DNA of 64,000 nucleotides from Steinernema hermaphroditum (Eukaryota; Nematoda; Chromadorea; Rhabditida; Steinernematidae). Every line of letters starts with the position of its first letter. Position 1 is the first letter of the stretch. The translations under genes and the position numbers were made by a program. Below are positions 10,404 through 19,124 of this stretch, piece by piece. The notes under the pieces are model-generated. The model saw only the letters and a program-made list of their open reading frames with translations. It did no database searches and was not told the origin of the DNA. Location: NCBI GenBank assembly GCA_030435675.1, contig CM059625.1:14012001-14076000 (forward strand), written 5' to 3'.

Positions 10404-10858
10404 ATGTCTCCGAAGCCGACTGCAAGGACCTCGAGGTGGGACTCGCCCCAAAAACAGAAGGTGATCGATCCAGTGGAGATCGAAGTGGCGAGCGTCGCCT
10501 ACATGATCATCTTCGGCAGTTTGGCGAACAACTTCGTCGAAGGGATGTCCACGGGCGCCGCCTTCTCGGACGGCGTCGTCCGGACAGTGAGCATCGGCCT
10601 CGCCGTCGTCTCCCAGCAGTTTCCACAGGAACTCGGTACCCTGGCCATCTTGATCAACTCGGGCTTCGGCTTCAAGAAGATAATCAAACGAAGCCTTCGA
10701 CGACCTCATCTTCGCCGTCTCCAGTGGCATGTACCACTACATCTTCCGAGGCGGTCCTGACCATAGCTCTGCAGGCCTGTGGGATCGCCTTCGGCATCTT
10801 TTTCATGTACTACATGAGCTGCTATGGAGACGAAGACAGTTTAAAGGATACGGTGTGA
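10404..10858 (+). pseudogene. ZIP (SLC39) metal transporter, 3' part, frameshifted
   Basis: From the ATG at 10404 one frame gives a segment matching ZIP helices IV and V: YMIIFGSLANNFVEGMSTGA, then VSQQFPQELGTLAILINSGF. After FKKIIK (about 10690) the match continues in a second frame as EAFDDLIFAVSSGMYHYIF. It then moves to a third frame from about 10754 as VLTIALQACGIAFGIFFMYY up to SLKDTV and a TGA. This is the normal order of ZIP C-terminal helices, so at least one single-base frameshift and one small deletion are needed. The usual LIV-1-type metal sites (HNFxDG and HExPHELGD) appear as NNFVEG and SQQFPQELGT, so histidines are lost in both. It is a pseudogene, or a diverged paralogue further damaged. 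ZIP proteins move zinc, iron or manganese into the cytosol. Confidence 0.8.
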
Positions 10859-10915
10859 GCTGTTGGAGAAGCTGCAATTCTTGTAAATACGGTGCACAGT
10901 ATAAATACAGTTTTA

Positions 10916-10921
10916 AATAAA
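10916..10921 (+). terminator. AATAAA polyadenylation signal
   Basis: A canonical AATAAA lies 58 bases after the stop of the ZIP-like gene, at a usual distance for a nematode 3' end. This supports the plus-strand orientation and the TGA at 10856-10858 as the original stop. Confidence 0.55.
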
Positions 10922-11432
10922 GATCTTGACTTATTCGGTTTGGAAACGAAGCACAAGAAGAGCCGTTCGTCTACAGACTCGAAAGTGAACTTCTAGGCCA
11001 CAATCCTAAAGATGCAGAGTTCTAAAAGGACATGGAACAGTCATCCAGTGTCTAAGTCTAAAAGCCGCACTTTCGTGTCCATGTCCGAGTGCCTCTGACT
11101 GAATAATGTCTACAAACCACGAGTACAGAATACCGTAATAAAGTGCGACAGCTATACAGTCCCAGCAAGAGATTCCTGAATGACTATCTGGCCTGATTTG
11201 CCTATTTGTTCCATCACATTCTCGGCGTTCCTCACGATGGCAGGTTGCTTTCCATTCCTGTTTTTTCGATTCCCTGTTGTACAGTGATAGCATCGGTAAG
11301 AATACTGTAAATGCGGAACACGCAAACGCTAGAGCCGCAAATAACTTATTGCGCAACAGGTACTTGTGGAAGTAGATATTAGCAGCAATAGCAGTAATCC
11401 CACGAACATAGACCGGATGGTTGGGAGGAGGA
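10922..11432 (-). other. Possible minus-strand exon of a membrane protein
   Basis: From about 11425 down to 11006 the minus strand is open. It includes a hydrophobic stretch (LFAALAFACSAFTVFLPMLS) preceded by an amphipathic segment and followed by a charged, Cys-containing tail. This could be one transmembrane helix of an unrecognised protein. There is no family match, confirmed splice site or convincing start, so a chance open frame is possible. Confidence 0.25.
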
Positions 11433-11462
11433 AGTGTTAGACGCGAAAAAGGCGCCTGAGCG

Positions 11463-11486
11463 CCAATAGAAACCCTGATATATAAT
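11463..11486 (+). promoter_or_regulatory. CCAAT and TATA-like pair (possible promoter)
   Basis: CCAATAG followed about 16 bases later by TATATAAT, just inside the duplicated segment and after a GC-rich imperfect palindrome (GGCGCCTGAGCGCC). The same arrangement is present in copy B near 16860-16883. Position upstream of coding-like sequence makes a promoter possible, but this is motif evidence only. Confidence 0.2.
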
Positions 11487-11788
11487 CGTGTTCAGCAGCT
11501 GTGTGGCGATATTCGATTGATATGTTTTCTACGTGGTTCGATCTTCGTGAATACGTCCGCTGTCCTAAACTCTTTAGAGCGGACTGTTAAATTGCCTGTT
11601 CGCCTGAAATTGTCTAAATCCACCTTTTAGACACTGCTTGGACAGACATGCTCCTCAGTTCCCATTTGTCAAGAGTGAGAGAGCGGTCGGGCCATTGGAA
11701 TCTTCGTGATGGCTAGCCGAAGCAGAGTACGTTCAAACGGTATTTATCTGTAACTGAAAATGTGTTTAGGTGGATTTGAAGACTATTT

Positions 11789-11980
11789 GAGAGTGCGTCG
11801 TCAGAATCGGAATTGTCAGAGACGGAGCTCGAGGTAACAACCGTCGGCAGTGAGAGAGCAGCCGATGAAAGCTTCCTTGACAAGACGATCGTGAAGCTGG
11901 TGACAGCTGGCATGAAACTTCATCCGGGAAACGGCGCAAAGTTTGTGGTGTCAGTATTCCTCATATATTGGACTTGTTAA
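11789..11980 (+). other. Acidic open exon of unknown identity in copy A
   Basis: A 63-codon open stretch reads ESASSESELSETELEVTTVG, then DESFLDKTIVKLVTAGMKLH and a TAA. It could splice at GTG|GTGTCAG (about 11953) to the phosphatase exon at 12081. That would give KFV joined to IWKMF, similar to the residues preceding WKTF in PP1. The preceding residues do not resemble the PP1 region containing GNHE, so this exon may come from another gene. The copy B equivalent starts near 17186. Confidence 0.35.
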
Positions 11981-12080
11981 GAAGAAATTTTTCGCCGAAG
12001 ATTAATGTTAAATGAAATACGGCAAATTTGGTCATTCGGTTTGTTGATTTCGCATTGCTTATATCTACTTTTTTATTTAG

Positions 12081-12384
12081 ATCTGGAAAATGTTCACTAC
12101 AACGTTGACCTACATGTCGATTGCGGCGCTCATCGACGGAAAAGTCTTATATGCTCGTGGAGGCTTATCGCCATATCCTGAGAACTTTGAGCAGATTGAA
12201 GAGGTTGGTTCACGAAGCTTTGCAAGCCCGGTATTATAGACAATCGTTTTAGCTCCGTTGTCCGTGTGTCGCTCCCCCCCCCTACGGACTCTTCTGCGAC
12301 CTTCTCTGGTCGCATCCGGAGTCCCGCTTCAAAGGATACGCCAACAGTCCACGCGGAATTTCGTTCACGTTTTGCGAGAATGTG
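12081..12384 (+). pseudogene. PP1-like phosphatase, middle exons, copy A
   Basis: Exons 12081-12203 and 12253-12384 flank a 49-nt intron (GTTGG..TTTTAG). Exon 1 encodes WKMFTTTLTYMSIAALIDGK and ARGGLSPYPENFEQIEE. Exon 2 encodes YGLFCDLLWSHPESRFKGYA and NSPRGISFTFCENV. These align, in order, with PP1 regions around WKTFTDCFN, HGGLSP, GLLCDLLWSDP and DRGVSFTFG. The metal-binding histidine of HGGLSP is Arg here (RGGLSP). The frame is continuous through a run of nine Cs. The last PP1 segment (RAHQ, SAPNYCG) was not found downstream. Inference: a catalytically dead remnant of a PP1-like paralogue. The GNHE exon is missing, and the first third resembles the separate minus-strand piece at 9.4-9.9 kb. 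Confidence 0.8.
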
Positions 12385-12452
12385 GTTCATGGTTCACGTG
12401 GATCTTGTACTCTTCTTCTTCCTGTTTCGGTTCGGATTCCCCTTTCGAAAGC

Positions 12453-13098
12453 ATGGCGCAGGATCTGAACGCGCATTCGGACGACGTGAAGGCCAACACT
12501 GATCAGCAGGAGAAGACGGATCTCTTAGTATGAAAGTTCTGCGTATTTCGCTCTATAATGTTCGGTCTTCTAGGATGCCAAAAGGCCTATTAGCTCTGAT
12601 TTGCTGTTCAATAATGGAGACGTCATTTGTGCAGAACATGAGGATGAGAAGCCGTCCGATATGCCGTTGATGTTTCTTGCGAACGCTCGTGTAATGGTGA
12701 GAGCACTAGGTCGAATCGAATTGGAACTGCCTTTTCCAGGATTTTACGTCCCCTCGATCTCGCCATTTTGGCCGCGACAGGGACAATCGTCCTCGAAGTT
12801 CCCTTTCCAGCGTGAAGCGCGCCAAACCGCTTCACCGGTCACCGGAGCTCAAAGACGTCGTCTTACTGCTAGGTCTTTTGGCTTCTCATGGGAAGCGAGA
12901 GGAAGACGGAACTGGAATGGAAGGCGGCTTTGAGAAGAATTGGCGATGTCAATAACAGATAGGATTTTTGGCAGTGTGCAGCAATATTCTGTTGCTCTTC
13001 ATTCCTGGTTTTGTTTAGGATTTACGATCATCACCCTAGACCCTCCGATCTTCCCTGTGGAAACGAGTAGAACTTGTTCAAGGAAGACATTGTGCCCA
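12453..13098 (+). pseudogene. eIF4E-like gene, 5' part, copy A (truncated and chimeric)
   Basis: Three exons join cleanly in phase 0: 12453-12527, 12574-12696 and from 12740, with introns of 46 and 43 nt. They encode MAQDLNAHSDDVKANTDQQE, a segment with DLLFNNGDVICAEHEDEKPS, and a Ser/Arg-rich stretch leading to KRAKPLH. Shortly after, in another frame, comes ERKTELEWKAALRRIGDV, like the region of 4E-HP/eIF4E before the VEQFW motif. Next are YDHHPRPSDLPCGNE, an in-frame TAG, and NLFKEDIVP. The gene stops there because the sequence changes into the 137-bp repeat at 13098, just before the PMWED cap-binding loop. Attribution of the first two exons to the eIF4E gene rests on position only. eIF4E proteins bind the mRNA cap; this piece cannot. 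Confidence 0.6.
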
Positions 13099-13234
13099 CG
13101 TTCTTCTGGTCGGCCGACGCGCGCGGAGCTCTGCACACCGTCGACGTTCTGCTGGCCGATTTCTACAGAACGCCGAAGCTGATCGAATGGTTTTGAGGCC
13201 GTACTTCGTCGCAATGAAGAAGCGGCTCAAAATA
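13098..13234 (+). repeat. 137-bp duplicated fragment, copy 2, fused to copy A
   Basis: Second copy of the 9916-10052 sequence, here joined directly to the eIF4E-like sequence at base 13098. It reads FFWSADARGALHTVDVLLAD to IEWF and a TGA. At its right end it continues into different sequence from copy 1, so it is a discrete mobile or recombined block. Confidence 0.9.
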
Positions 13235-13666
13235 GTCAACGCCACTAACTCGACGACGACGGGCATTTCCCAGCCGTCCATTTCCCAGCTCGCTCCGAAT
13301 ATCACCTTGTTTAGACTTTCTACGACTTCGGGCTTGTTCCAGTAGTTTTCTACGACGTTCGCTCCGGGAAACACCTCGGTCGGATTCTCAAAAATTGCGA
13401 TGGATTTCGCCCCACTTCCGATTGAAAGTGGTGGATATGAACTCGCGCTTCGGTGCGGCGGCGCGTGAACTTTCGCGAATCATCGCGCGAGGGGAAAACG
13501 TCACAGCGGTGGAAATGTCGTGGGCGCAGCGTTTGCACTGAGTTCCGCCGCGATTGGGAAGGTACTGTAGCCAAAAATATTCAAAAGAAACGTTCCCGTC
13601 TCTCGTCTGCATTTTCGAAATTGTGACACCCGCAGATCTGAATAAACAGCGTAGCGCCGCTTTCAT
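13235..13666 (-). CDS. Possible minus-strand exons of an unrecognised protein
   Basis: From the ATG near 13666, minus, the sequence is open to 13388 (MKAALRCLFRSAG, FEYFWLQYLPNRGG, CKRCAHDISTAVTF). A different frame then stays open from about 13420 to 13240 (FENPTEVFPGANVVENYWNK, PEVVESLNKVIFGASWEMDG). Both halves have protein-like composition and could be one protein with a frameshift between them, but I recognise no family. The 137-bp repeat terminates it on the left. Treat it as hypothetical. Confidence 0.3.
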
Positions 13667-13860
13667 GTCTCCCTTGAACTAAAAGCTGTAGAGGATACAC
13701 TACAGTACACCAGCGCGACTTCACGCAAGTGGGATCTCTGTAAAAGAGATTAACGCACGAATATGAAACACACAGCAACAAAGCACAGTCCACAGCGCCA
13801 CCGTATGAAAATACACTACGCGGACAGGACCGCTGCCGACAATCACATCCCCGCGGCGCG

Positions 13861-13985
13861 CGCTTTTTCTTCTCCAAATCGCGGTTTCAGTGATTTTTTT
13901 GACTTGAAGAGATCAACCCCATGAAAGCCTTGGGTGGAATTTAGAAAAACCCGAAGGAAAACCGTGATTTGGAGAAGAAAAAACG
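13861..13985. repeat. Short inverted repeat (28-bp arms)
   Basis: The left arm 13861-13888 (containing TTTTTCTTCTCCAAATC) and right arm 13957-13985 (containing GATTTGGAGAAGAAAAAA) are near-perfect reverse complements around a 68-bp spacer. It could be a miniature inverted-repeat element or a hairpin-forming relic. No coding sequence inside. Confidence 0.75.
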
Positions 13986-15104
13986 AACCATAATAGGTAT
14001 TTCAAAACAGTCAATAAGTATCTCAAAACCCTGGTCATTGTCATTCAGACTACGAGCTTGAAAAACTGAAAAATCCGATTTGAAGAAATATCCACTGGCA
14101 TGTGCCGGAGCAATGGTCACAATCGCTCAGAGATAGAGACCCTACCTCGTTGATACTCCTCCCGTTCACACATCTGATTGTATCGACAGTTCCGTTCCTT
14201 TTCGGGCACCACTAGGATCAAGCGCTGTCGTTTATTTTCAACGTCGTTTATTTCACACTAGTTACTTGTTGTCAGTGGTAGGTTACTGTGATATCATACG
14301 AGATACTATTTTGCTTGTTGTACTTCTGATCATCGGCAACCGGGCACTTCTCTTGCAGGTGGCGCTCGGAGGGCGATTCACAGTAATGTAAGACATATGA
14401 ACCTAAATAAGCAGCGTAGATGGCAGAACTATCAAGGTACTCGTGCCTGTCCCTTCTTCAGAGTTTCTCTGGTGACCGTACTTGCTTTAGAAACCGAGAG
14501 GTCGACCGATGTTGCGGAACGAGGCTTACGAAGACACAGGCCCATCGTGCCGACCGATGCTGATGAACGACTGAGTCGAACTGGAGTCGTTCGCTCAAAT
14601 GACCAAACGAGACAGTTTGTCTCGCTTGGTGAGTTTTGCAAAACTAGACTGTATCAGATTGTTTTAGCTGCGCCATTCGCGCAGCATCCTAACAGCCCTC
14701 TAATCTTCTATGCAAATCATCATTGTCCTCTTCAGTGAGCCTCTTTTGGCCTTTTCAAACTAGTACTAATGTCCCTAAAAAGAAGCACGTACGATCTTTT
14801 TCATTATTTGTGTGAGTTGTATGAGTTTTGCGCATTTTTTAGAATCATATTAATTACAAATCCCCGTGGATGTGTACTACGTTTAGTTTGCGATGTGTAG
14901 TACGGATTGTATTTTTGGAATTTTGTAAATCGACGATTTGCTGTTCAATCCGATTATCATGTCCATCAGATCTCGTCCATTCATTCATATTTGATTGTTT
15001 CAGTGGTATGCAACGGCCCCGCCACACAATCTTAGGAACCAGCTGCTGAAGAGTTGTCGAAGATGCCGTCCAACACTACTTGGCGCTGCGTCAGTGAAGC
15101 TTGA
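13986..15104. other. Mostly non-coding; one unsupported open stretch
   Basis: A plus-strand open stretch at 14397-14738 (113 codons, containing STDVAERGLRRHRPIVPTDA) has no recognisable domain and no clear splice context. The remainder is AT-rich. I make no gene call. Confidence 0.35.
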
Positions 15105-16086
15105 AATGTCGTGAAGCCGTTCGATCCTGCAGCTGTCGGAGAAATGCCGAAGGAAGCACGGTAACTTTTCATTCGACTGCTTCATCAATGAATTCATCAA
15201 TGAATTCATCTGTTTCCAGCCCTGGTATAGTACAAGATGTGATCGCACAAGCAAGTGATATTGCTGGCAAAGTGGACGTGATTTCGAACGGGGTCCAGAC
15301 GTCTATTTCACGTGCAATGCGTGGTCAACATCCGGGTTACGTAAGTGATTTGTTATATGCATAACGTCGGTGAATTTTATGATATTTAGGTCATGGAAGC
15401 TATGCCATAACAGATGAAGATAATGAGTTACCGAAAGGATCTCATGTGCCGCAACAGGTTGAAGAAACGGCTGCTCCGTTCCGCAAGGAAAGTTCCACGA
15501 CGACTCACGAGGAACAAGAATTTCTGCTGAAAGCTGCCGCTGAGGTTAGCGCTGCAGCACGTAACATGTATGATTGTTGATTGCGGCGTTTTAGTCTCAT
15601 CTCGTTGTTTAGACCTGCAGAGAACTTTATAGCAGGAAAGTCAGATATTAACGTCCGCCTGCCTCAGGTTTGCATAACGTTTTGGGTGAAGTATACAATA
15701 TTTTCCTTCTTGTGCAGGGTTATCGGGTCCACCTGCCTGTGAGCGCACCTCAATCGTTGAGTGGTGACAGCGTTGAACGGCGAGTTCCAAGCTACCGCAG
15801 CGGACGGCTGGCTTCCTTTGGACAACTGTCTCTTGGTTCGGAAACTGGTGCTGCCGCGGAAATCACTCGTAGAAGTTTTCGCGTTGGGAAGGTTAGACCG
15901 CTTGATTAAACAATTTAAACATATTACAAGCCATTTTAGGACGATGGTTCATCTACTGTGGAACGAGTTGTAGGCCCGTCCAATCCTCCTGACTCCGGCC
16001 AATGCGAGGAGAATTGTTCAAACTTTGTGCCAACTTCGACCCGCGAGTGGTGGACGCGAGAACGTCGCCTCCCTGATCGGAGCTGA
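15105..16086 (+). CDS. Spliced gene of unknown function, partial
   Basis: Exon 15105-15160 (VVKPFDPAAVGEMPKEA) joins by a 59-nt intron to 15220-15335 (PGIVQDVIAQASDIAGKVDV, VQTSISRAMRGQHP). That joins by a 54-nt intron to 15390-about 15567 (SYAITDEDNELPKGSHVPQQ, EEQEFLLKAAAEVSAA). These phases agree. Further exons are likely at about 15612-15666 (PAENFIAGKSDINVRLPQ), 15718-15891 (58 codons, VPSYRSGRLASFGQLSLGSE) and 15940-16086 (DDGSSTVERVVGPSN to a TGA), with introns of 51 and 48 nt in phase. The join between the third and fourth exons is unresolved, and a TGA lies just upstream of the first exon. The protein is hydrophilic, Ser/Thr-rich and unrecognised. Its last exon runs into the cysteine desulfurase remnant, so the end may be chimeric. 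Confidence 0.45.
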
Positions 16087-16140
16087 CCCATGAGAGATCG
16101 TCTTCACCTCGGGCGCCACCGAGTCGAACAACTTGGCAGT
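16035..16140 (+). pseudogene. Cysteine desulfurase (NFS1/IscS-type) remnant
   Basis: One frame gives FDPRVVDAR, like the DPRVVDAM segment near the start of mature NFS1. The next frame gives ENVASLIGADP, a TGA stop at 16091-16093, and EIVFTSGATESNNLA, which is the NFS1 segment ASLIGADPREIVFTSGATESNN. The family normally has about 25-30 residues between these blocks (including the GNPHSRTH segment), and they are absent. The stop sits exactly where an Arg is expected. NFS1 supplies sulfur for iron-sulfur clusters in mitochondria. This 106-bp piece is a dead fragment embedded at the end of another coding-like region. Confidence 0.75.
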
Positions 16141-16829
16141 TTATAAATTGAGTTCAACGAGTTAATAGCGTAAATGATCGTGCGCTTATTTCCAGAACAT
16201 TTGAGGCGTTCAGGACAAATGTCTATACTGCACTTGCACAGGCAGATTTTAATTCGTCTAGACAGGAGTAGACAGGTAGCTGCGCTGAACGCCATTTGCC
16301 ATTTGCTGTGCGCTGGTTTGTGACAATCGGCTTCTTGCCTGCTGCTGCATTCTGGGTACCGGCGCTGGCAGGATTCGGAGCAGAACCGGGAGCTGCCGAA
16401 GTGGTCGTCGTCATCCACATCGATGTTCCATTCCGCAGGGCGAGGTTTACGAGGCGAGGTGGGCGAGGTTTTGGCGCGTCAAGCGGCACGAAAGCGCCCT
16501 TATCGGACGTTGCTCTCCCTGGAGTGCGTCGCGGAGGGCAGGGGTGGCGAAGGGCTTCGAAAGCGTCCTCGTGAATCGGGTCAGGGCAATTTTTAATGTA
16601 TGATTGTTTATATTTGTAGCTTCTATAAATTGGGAATTCCCGTTCTATGTTGTTGCCCGTTGTCCATTACCTGCTTTTGAAGTGCAGATTGGTGTTTTGT
16701 CCAGCTGATGCATTTTCATTCATATCAGGTATAGAAAAACGCCATTCAAGCGCTTCATTCTTTCCATTTGATCGCCGCAAATTCGCCTCATTTACAGACC
16801 GAGAGAGACACCGTTTTACGTACTCCATG
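16141..16829. other. Intergenic with one Pro/Ala/Thr-rich minus-strand open stretch
   Basis: Minus strand from about 16570 to 16223 is open (includes PLDAPKPRPPRLVNLALRNG and TTTTSAAPGSAPNPASAGTQ). It is GC-rich and low in complexity and could be the end of a disordered protein, but no family is recognised. The interval 16600-16829 is AT-rich with no feature. Confidence 0.3.
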
Positions 16830-18496
16830 AGTGTTAGACGCGAAAAAGGCGCCTGAGCGCCAATAGAAACCCTGATATATAATCGTGTTCAGCAGCTGTG
16901 TGGCGATATTCGATTGATATGTTTTCTACGTGGTTCGATCTTCGTGAATACGTCCGCTGTCCTAAACTCTTTAGAGCGGACTGTTAAATTGCCTGTTCGC
17001 CTGAAATTGTCTAAATCCACCTTTTAGACACTGCTTGGACAGACATGCTCCTCAGTTCCCATTTGTCAAGAGTGAGAGAGCGGTCGGGCCATTGGAATCT
17101 TCGTGATGGCTAGCCGAAGCAGAGTACGTTCAAACGGTATTTATCTGTAACTGAAAATGTGTTTAGGTGGATTTGAAGACTATTTGAGAGTGCGTCGTCA
17201 GAATCGGAATTGTCAGAGACGGAGCTCGAGGTAACAACCGTCGGCAGTGAGAGAGCAGCCGATGAAAGCTTCCTTGACAAGACGATCGTGAAGCTGGTGA
17301 CAGCTGGCATGAAACTTCATCCGGGAAACGGCGCAAAGTTTGTGGTGTCAGTATTCCTCATATATTGGACTTGTTAAGAAGAAATTTTTCGCCGAAGATT
17401 AATGTTAAATGAAATACGGCAAATTTGGTCATTCGGTTTGTTGATTTCGCATTGCTTATATCTACTTTTTTATTTAGATCTGGAAAATGTTCACTACAAC
17501 GTTGACCTACATGTCGATTGCGGCGCTCATCGACGGAAAAGTCTTATATGCTCGTGGAGGCTTATCGCCATATCCTGAGAACTTTGAGCAGATTGAAGAG
17601 GTTGGTTCACGAAGCTTTACAAGCCCGGTATTATAGACAATCGTTTTAGCTCCGTTGTCCGTGTGTCGCTCCCCCCCCCCTACGGACTCTTCTGCGACCT
17701 TCTCTGGTCGCATCCGGAGTCCCGCTTCAAAGGATACGCCAACAGTCCACGCGGAATTTCGTTCACGTTTTGCGAGAATGTGGTTCATGGTTCACGTGGA
17801 TCTTGTACTCTTCTTCTTCCTGTTTCGGTTCGGATTCCCCTTTCGAAAGCATGGCGCAGGATCTGAACGCGCATTCGGACGACGTGAAGGCCAACACTGA
17901 TCAGCAGGAGAAGACGGATCTCTTAGTATGAAAGTTCTGCGTATTTCGCTCTATAATGTTCGGTCTTCTAGGATGCCAAAAGGCCTATTAGCTCTGATTT
18001 GCTGTTCAATAATGGAGACGTCATTTGTGCAGAACATGAGGATGAGCAGCCGTCCGATATGCCGTTGATGTTTCTTGCGAACGCTCGTGTAATGGTGAGA
18101 GCACTAGGTCGAATCGAATTGGAACTGCCTTTTCCAGGATTTTACGTCCCCTCGATCTCGCCATTTTGGCCGCGACAGGGACAATCGTCCTCGAAGTTCC
18201 AGTTCCAGCGTGAAGCGCGCCAAACCGCTTCACCGGTCACCGGAGCTCAAAGACGTCGTCTTACCGCTAGGTCTTTTGGCTTCTCATGGGAAGCGAGAGG
18301 AAGACGGAACTGGAATGGAAGGCGGCTTTGAGAAGAATTGGCGATGTCAATAACAGATAGGATTTTTGGCAGTGTGTAACAATATTCTGTTGCTCTTCAT
18401 TCCTGGTTTTGTTTAGGATTTACGATCATCACCCTAGACCCTCCGATCTTCCCTGTGGAAACGAGTAGAACTTGTTCAAGGAAGACATTGTGCCCA
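16830..18496 (+). repeat. 1.67-kb segmental duplication, copy B
   Basis: Partner of 11433-13098. It differs at a handful of sites: GCTTTACAAG for GCTTTGCAAG near 17617, ten Cs instead of nine at 17671-17680, GAGCAGCCG for GAGAAGCCG, CCAGTTCC for CCCTTTCC, TTACCGCT for TTACTGCT, and GTGTAACA for GTGCAGCA. To the right it continues without a break into the rest of the eIF4E-like gene, so this is the more complete copy. Confidence 0.95.
17478..17782 (+). pseudogene. PP1-like phosphatase, middle exons, copy B
   Basis: Same exons as copy A (17478-17600 and 17650-17782, intron 49 nt), with the same RGGLSP substitution of the metal-binding histidine. The C run before the GLFCDLLWS segment is ten bases rather than nine. 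This shifts frame relative to the first exon, so copy B is broken at a site where copy A is open. Homopolymer length is also a common sequencing error, so the difference needs read support. Confidence 0.75.
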
Positions 18497-18888
18497 TGTG
18501 GGAAGACGTGAGCAACACCAAAGATGGTAGCTGGCCGATTTACAACCCAGAGAGTCGTCGTACGGACGTTCTGGATCGTTGATGGCGCAAGCTTGCGAGC
18601 GCAGTGATGGGAAAGCCGTTTTCCGATTGCATCAAACACATCTGTGGCGTTGTCGTCAATGTTCGCAAAAACACGGAAAAGGTAGCTGAATGTTCCACAT
18701 CTTTGATGCTTATCATGTCTGTTTACGTTACGGTTTGGGCTCGCGATGCTGACAACAAGGAGATTAGCATGTACATCGCCGGTATCATTAAGAAGGCGCT
18801 CGACATTCTCATTCACAAGACGCTTTTCTACGTCACACACACCTTCCAGGGCCCCACATCACGACCAGAACTGATGTACACCGTCTAA
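17851..18888 (+). pseudogene. eIF4E / 4E-HP-like cap-binding protein, copy B
   Basis: The 5' exons repeat those of copy A (ATG at 17851; introns 46 and 43 nt). From 18421 one frame runs to TAA at 18886-18888 with YDHHPRPSDLPCGNE, a TAG (18466-18468) and NLFKEDIVPMWEDVSNTKDG. It continues with RRTDVLDR, a TGA (18580-18582), WRKLASAVMGKPFSDCIKHI, CGVVVNVRKN and VWARDADNKEISMYIAGIIK. This is the eIF4E core in order, including the cap-binding PMWED tryptophan and the W-K-R/DR-W region. It is closest in spacing to the 4E-HP/IFE-4 type. About 17 extra residues lie between the VNVRKN and VWARDAD segments, possibly a retained short intron. Two in-frame stops and a frame change before 18421 make it a pseudogene on present sequence. 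Function of intact relatives: cap recognition in translation or its repression. Confidence 0.75.
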
Positions 18889-19124
18889 TTTATTCTAACC
18901 CGGTTCAAATGTTGAAGACACGTTGTTATGTTATTATGTTATTTTCAGTCAGTAAAGTTATATTTCGCCCCTGTGTCAGTGTCTTTATGAGCTCGTAGGA
19001 TCGCATGTTTTTGGGGCGAGCTGGCTTGAAATGTGCGCTGACAATTCGAACGGGGACAACACAATGTCTGGAGAGAGACATTTCCGTCTGGATCGACCAT
19101 CTGATGTGTGTCTGCAATTAGAAC
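18889..19124. other. 3' flank of the eIF4E-like gene
   Basis: AT-rich with no canonical AATAAA close to the stop. No other feature supported. Confidence 0.4.

Larger units (their letters stand above)
11433..13098 (+). repeat. 1.67-kb segmental duplication, copy A
   Basis: Matches 16830-18496 almost base for base from AGTGTTAGACGCG to GGAAGACATTGTGCCCA. I see about half a dozen substitutions plus one C-run length change, so identity is above 99 percent. It carries the second half of a PP1-like gene followed by an eIF4E-like gene in the same orientation. At its right end it is fused to the unrelated 137-bp repeat (13098-13234), whereas copy B continues into the rest of the eIF4E-like gene. Copy A is therefore the truncated, derived copy. 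Confidence 0.95.

Noticed and set aside
17505..17910. Alternative open frames opposite or beside the phosphatase exons
   Set aside because: Only one plus frame matches PP1 motifs across both exons; the others are shadows.
18466..18582. Reassignment of TGA/TAG as sense codons to explain stops in the eIF4E-like and NFS1-like pieces
   Set aside because: The BEL/Pao polyprotein and the phased genes use normal stops, and the broken pieces also have frameshifts and deletions, so pseudogene decay explains them.
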